Shown: positions 60,149 to 64,000 of the stretch, piece after piece
Layout: the number at the start of each line of letters is the position of its first letter
Numbering within the stretch: position 1 is the first letter of the stretch
From: Myrica gale
Lineage: Eukaryota > Streptophyta > Magnoliopsida > Fagales > Myricaceae
Direction of reading: 5' to 3'
Length of the DNA: 64,000 nt
Assembly: GCA_963930655.1 (NCBI GenBank)
Contig: OZ005602.1
Span: 29,029,840-29,093,839, forward strand
Position numbers and translations under genes: made by a program
Notes under the pieces: generated by a model
What the model saw: the letters and a program-made list of their open reading frames with translations, nothing else
What the model was told of the DNA's origin: nothing
The model's database searches: none

Positions 60149-60552
60149 ACAGTGGGGGGAAAGCTTAGGCCTTAACTTCATCCCTGTGGAGGTAAAGGAC
60201 ACTGTTGAAAGCTTTAGGGAGAAGAACTTCTTGAGTGTCTGATCCATGCATATGGTATCTCGGCAACTCAAGTCATAGGCAAATAATTACAAATAAGCTT
60301 TGCCTCCCTTCAATGTTATTGTTGTTGTATTTGGATGCAAGCATTTATAAACAGTGGGGGGAAAGCTTAGGCCTTAACTTCATCCCTGTGGAGGTAAAGG
60401 ACACTGTTGAAAGCTTTAGGGAGAAGAACTTCTTGAGTGTCTGATCCATGCATATGGTATCTCGGCAACTCAAGTCATAGGCAAATAATTACAAATAAGC
60501 TTTGCCTCCCTTCAATGTTATTGTTGTTGTATTTGGATGCAAGCATTTATAA
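60149..60552 (+). pseudogene. two extra SDR terminal-exon copies in a 202-bp tandem repeat
   Basis: Two almost identical 202-bp units (60149-60350 and 60351-60552) each contain ESLGLNFIPVEVKDTVES then FREKNFLSV and a stop, at 60158-60242 and 60360-60444. This is the C-terminal exon of the same SDR family. No other exons accompany them. They are flanked on both sides by a further repeated block (60026-60148 and 60548-60669). They are relics of a lost neighbouring SDR gene. Confidence 0.85.
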
Positions 60553-60667
60553 GCTATGTTTTCTCTTCGTCACACCTATGTTTGAATGAGCAAGGGCACT
60601 ATTTATGTTGCTCTCAGAGGTCAATCTATACTTGATGCGGATAGCAAATAAATGCTTCCCTCCCCCC

Positions 60668-61471
60668 AAATAAGCTTTCTGGCCGGCTAGCATTTTCTCC
60701 TTCCCGTTTCTCCTCCCCGTTTTTGGTCTCTCTCCGGGCCGATCTCCATCTTCAGCTCCCGGCGCTTCCGGCGACGGTTGGTGGCCACGCTCAGAGGGAA
60801 TGGGTTCTGCTGCTCCCGGCGACCGGTTATAGCTTCTCTCGGGCTCCGTCGGCCGGCGCGTGCTCTCCCACGCGGGCTTCTGCGCGCGCGCGTGAGAGAC
60901 ACGCGCCGCCCCTTTTGTGGACCTGTTTGGGCGTTTTTGGGGTTTCTCTCGGGCTGTCGTCTCCTAGCTCTGTTCCGGCCGGCCAGTTGCTTTATTTCAG
61001 GGTGCATTGTTGTGTTTTTCTTGTGTTTGTGAAGTTTGTTTCTGCAGGTTGTAGTGGGAGGGTGCATGTGGAGGCTACTGTGCCGGTGGTGGTGTCATGG
61101 TGGTGGTTCACCTGCTCTTTTGCCATTTTTTGTCATGGACCTTGTTGTCCATTAGTGCTGGTGTGGCTTGTTTTGCAGGCTCGTATGTTGTTGGTTTGGA
61201 GATCGTCTTTTTCGACGGTGTTATTCTCGGGTCTTTGGACTCGATTAAAATCTACGGGTCTCTTGGTCCGTCTTGTAGAGGCCTTTACGGCCATTTGGAA
61301 ACTGGTCTTTATGACCTTTCGATGTAATGCCTTTCTGGCTTTAGTTGTTGCTGTTGTGGGTTTGTCGCCCTTGGTCTTTGTAACCGGTCTGGTAAGACTG
61401 GCTGTATTCAGCACTGATGTATTTCTGCCTGTGAAATGAATTTCACGTTTATTTAGAAAAAAAAAAATAAG
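60668..61471 (+). mobile_element. GC-rich poly(A) retroposon
   Basis: About 790 bp of markedly GC-rich sequence (60675-61456) ends in an A11 tract at 61457-61467. AAATAAG occurs on both sides (60668-60674 and 61465-61471), a possible short target duplication. The 5' part ('cttccggcgacgg', 'ctgctcccggcgaccgg') resembles GC-rich leaders of plant LINEs. The 3' part resembles a LINE 3' UTR. Reverse transcriptase and endonuclease are absent, so it is an internally deleted LINE or a SINE-like passenger. Long open frames inside reflect the low frequency of stops in GC-rich DNA. Confidence 0.6.
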
Positions 61472-61765
61472 GAGGTGTAACCTCCACATCTATTGTTTCT
61501 TTGTGGAGTTGCAGACAAATTGTTCTATGAAGTATATATTGACTGCCGAATTTCTCAAAAAAAAAACACACACACACACAACCAAAAAGAAGGGTCAATG
61601 GACATCAAACCTTAAAATTTTGAAATTTTTAAGGAATATTGTGAAAATTGAGAAGATTGAAGTTTAGTTTTATTGAAAAAATAGTGAAAAAAGTAAAATT
61701 TTATTGGAGTTGATAAAAAAAAGCAAGAGAGATTAATTGAATGAATTTTTTTATGTCTATTGTAA
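61472..61765. repeat. spacer with (CA)n microsatellite
   Basis: Contains a CA repeat at 61566-61581 preceded by an A run. Otherwise AT-rich with no gene seen. Confidence 0.7.
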
Positions 61766-62147
61766 TAGAAAGAACGGATAAATACACTTTGTTTCCCTTA
61801 TCTTTAGGGTCATTTACACTTTGTACCCCAGTGTTTTATTTTTGGGACATTGGATCCATTATCTTCAACATTTTTGCAATGTGGACCCCGTACCCAATGT
61901 GACTGTCTAAATTGAAGGATTTCGTTAACACGTGAACCGGTTGACCGCTTCAAGTTACCTTTGTAGCGGTCGACCGGTTCACGTGTTAACGAAATCCTTC
62001 AATTTAGACGGCCAAATCTGGTACGAGGTCCACATTGCAAAAATATTGAAGATAATTGGTCCAATGTCTAAAAAATAAAACATCGGGGTGCAAAGTGTAA
62101 ATAACTCCAAAGATAAGGGGACAAAGTATATTTATCCCTAGAAAGAA
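61766..62147. mobile_element. MULE-type foldback MITE with 9-bp target duplication
   Basis: A 364-bp element (61775-62138) between direct repeats TAGAAAGAA (61766-61774 and 62139-62147). It is almost entirely one hairpin: the arm starting GATAAATACACTTTGT runs inward to CGTTAACACGTGAACCGG and is mirrored on the other side, with a spacer of about 20 nt rich in GACCGCT. A 9-bp duplication and long inverted arms fit a Mutator-like non-autonomous element. Confidence 0.85.
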
Positions 62148-62293
62148 ATTCGATAAGAGAAGAGAGGCAATTTTTATTTTTTTGTGGGCCCCTTGAATGG
62201 TGTAAAAAAAGAAAAAAAAATTGTGACAAAATTCATGTTGCATTTAAAATTTAAAAAAAAATTCAAAATTTTGATAAATTTTATCTTTGCAGA
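62148..62293. other. short AT-rich spacer
   Basis: Lies between two transposons, with no feature of its own. Confidence 0.5.
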
Positions 62294-63270
62294 TAAGGCT
62301 GCGTTTGTTTCGACTGAAAATGTTTTCATGCAGAATATTTTCAAAAAGATATGTGTTTGGTAGGGGCTGAAAAAAGAGTCAAAGGAAAATAGGATAAGCG
62401 GTTAAAGGAAAATAACCTCTATCAGGCTGAAAACAACTTACCCTTTGCAGAAGCGTAAGTTATTTTCCAGATGACTATATTTTCTCTATTTTATCTAACA
62501 GACACTATCTATTATTTTTTTCTCATATATATTCTCTTTACGAACAAAATAAACTTAAATGATTTTTCATGAGACTATTTTTTATCTATTCTATCGCAAA
62601 ATATGCTATCTACTATTTTTTCTCTAACAAAACAACTTAAATTATTTTTCAGTTAACTATTTTTTCTCTATTCTCTACCAAAATACTGAATATTAACTTA
62701 TCATTATGAAAGTGGCTAGTTTTGGGAATTTTATGTTAGCCATTATTTTTATTGTTATTCAGTATTTTTAATATCTTTATCGATAATAAAAATTTATTTT
62801 AGCGTTTCAGGTTGTAATTCGTATTTTATTGGACCTCCTTTTATTATTTTTAATATCTCGCAATCATTTGAACTTTGATTCCACATTTTCGCCATTAGTT
62901 TGCTGAGATAAAGTTACAAGAAGGCTCTGATGACTCGAAGCTTTATAGATAGCTCTTCATTTGCTGATTGACAAATTTGTAAGAAAGACACAACTTTTCC
63001 GATTGGAGTATTTGATAATTCAAATGAATAATTAGATGAAGTATTTGTCTAGATCCTTCTAATACGATTGTTATTCTGAATCTAGAGGTACATCAAACTA
63101 AACAAGCTCACAAAATATTCTTTAAATTTTCAGGCGACAACCAAACACTATATGTTTATTTTCAAGGAATTAGCCAAACACTAAAAATTGTTTTGTTTTC
63201 CCTGTAAATATTTTCAACTACAAATATTTTCTTATTTTCCTCCTTTTACGCCGAAACAAACACAGCCTAA
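62294..63270. mobile_element. Harbinger/Tourist-like non-autonomous element
   Basis: A 971-bp element (62297-63267) flanked by TAA (62294-62296 and 63268-63270). The left end is GGCTGCGTTTGTTTCGACTG; the right end read in reverse is GGCTGTGTTTGTTTCGGCG. The TAA duplication and these ends are typical of PIF/Harbinger. No transposase frame is present, so it depends on a partner elsewhere. Confidence 0.75.
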
Positions 63271-63744
63271 AAGCGAAATGTTATACAGTTTTTAAAAGTC
63301 ATCATAAGCCGTCCTGAATTTATCCCTGGTCATCTGGGGCTGGGTTAGTACACGTTTGACTGAAAATTTTTAAATAAATAAAAACATAAGAAATCAAGGG
63401 TTGAAGATTACTTCTTTAAAAAACTTATATTATCAAGCTGCCTATTTGGACCCAACCTGTAATGCGGGTCTAATATAGCCCTGGGAAAACTATGGAATTA
63501 GTCAAAGGATGAAAAAAGTCAGGATCCCTTCCCCGGCGAACAGTGATCCAACTCGTTAAACAACGAATCTAGAAGTCCTTCGAGTGTTGGTGATTGGAGA
63601 GTCGGCAGGTTAACGTAGCGTCATAGTGGGGTCCAGTTCCATTAGAGTCATGGTTGACGAAGCTCTGGACTTGCTCCTAGAAAGACAAAGAAAGGGTTAT
63701 CTATAAGGTAGGGGTGGAGAGAGAGAGAGAGAGAGAGCGAGAGA
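63271..63744 (+). promoter_or_regulatory. upstream region of the third SDR copy
   Basis: A TATA-like CTATAAGG lies near 63699, then a GA tract (63718-63738) directly before the ATG, the same arrangement as at 54667-54730. No other gene was found in this stretch. Confidence 0.5.
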
Positions 63745-63865
63745 ATGAGTGGTGGAACAGAGAAGGTGGTGTGTGTTACCGGAGCGTCTGGATATATAGC
63801 ATCATGGCTGGTGAAGCTCTTGCTCCAAAGGGGCTACAATGTTAAAGCCACAGTTCGCGACCCAA
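63745..63865 (+). CDS. SDR (cinnamoyl-CoA reductase-like), first exon, cut by window end
   Basis: Encodes [19 protein letters not shown] then [21 protein letters not shown], followed by a donor A|GTCAGT at 63865. The exon is 121 nt, exactly as in the paralogue at 54730-54850. The Rossmann dinucleotide motif TGASGYIA is intact. Remaining exons lie beyond 64000. It forms a tandem family with the 54.7-kb locus and probably makes a related NADPH-dependent carbonyl reductase. Confidence 0.9.
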
Positions 63866-64000
63866 GTCAGTGATCAACAAATGTCTTATTTCGCTACATA
63901 CCTAGCAAATTATTCCTCAGTTTCATTAATAACAGATGCTTAGTTTCTTTAATTTAACGTGAACCCAGTTCAGATTTTTTTTCCCCACGAAAATGATGAT
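63866..64000 (+). other. start of intron 1 of the third SDR copy
   Basis: Intronic sequence following the donor. It shows weak similarity to intron 1 of the first locus ('gtgaacccagtt.ag.tttttt'). Confidence 0.6.

Noticed and set aside
60687..61439. A 238-codon plus-strand frame and a 126-codon minus-strand frame
   Set aside because: They lie in a GC-rich poly(A) retroposon where stop codons are rare. Neither shows a recognisable domain.
1..64000. CRISPR arrays, rRNA or tRNA genes
   Set aside because: None were seen. The tandem repeats present lack regular unique spacers, and no tRNA cloverleaf or rRNA core was recognised by eye. A tRNAscan run would settle the tRNA question.

Overview
This is nuclear DNA of a flowering plant, almost certainly a eudicot. 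The evidence is spliced genes with GT-AG introns, plastid-targeted nuclear genes, an intron-poor CC-NBS-LRR resistance gene, plant L1-type LINEs, and many small AT-rich transposons. I do not recognise the species. Gene models were assembled by hand from reading frames, splice sites and family knowledge. Exon phases were checked and close in frame in every multi-exon model given as intact.

Layout. 0-4.5 kb: a doubtful short gene (775-1194, minus), a retroposon with a 17-bp target duplication, and two small inverted-repeat elements. 4.56-8.71 kb: an intact CC-NBS-LRR gene (1383 aa, plus), followed by a degenerate array of exon-like repeats. 9.3-18.9 kb: an old tandem duplication. Each copy carries NBS-LRR debris plus the last three exons of a RETICULATA-RELATED (DUF3411) gene. 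Copy A is dead and was later hit by a LINE; copy B still forms the 3' end of the working gene (17431-20673, minus). 23.06-27.70 kb: plastid ribosomal protein L1 (plus, 7 exons, 362 aa). 28-34.3 kb: a gene graveyard with the last two exons of SMC5 (minus), MITEs, a broken LINE (minus), and an orphan last exon of a plastid sigma factor (plus). 35.09-39.90 kb: a plastid UPF0114 membrane protein (minus, 5 exons). 41.66-52.12 kb: a DEMETER/ROS1-type 5-methylcytosine DNA glycosylase (minus, 20 exons, about 1912 aa). 54.7-60.6 kb: a cinnamoyl-CoA-reductase-like SDR locus. 61.8-63.3 kb: a MULE-type hairpin and a Harbinger-type element. 63.745 kb: first exon of a further SDR paralogue, cut by the window end.

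The most unusual structure is the SDR locus. One first exon and one last complete exon flank two tandem copies of exons 2-5. Intron phases allow either cassette, but not both in series, to give a full-length reductase (323 or 322 aa). The sequence therefore looks like a mutually exclusive exon-cassette gene, or a recent unequal crossover. The housekeeping genes (RPL1, RER, UPF0114, glycosylase) are independent units, not an operon. Three of them are plastid proteins and the orphan sigma exon is of plastid type.
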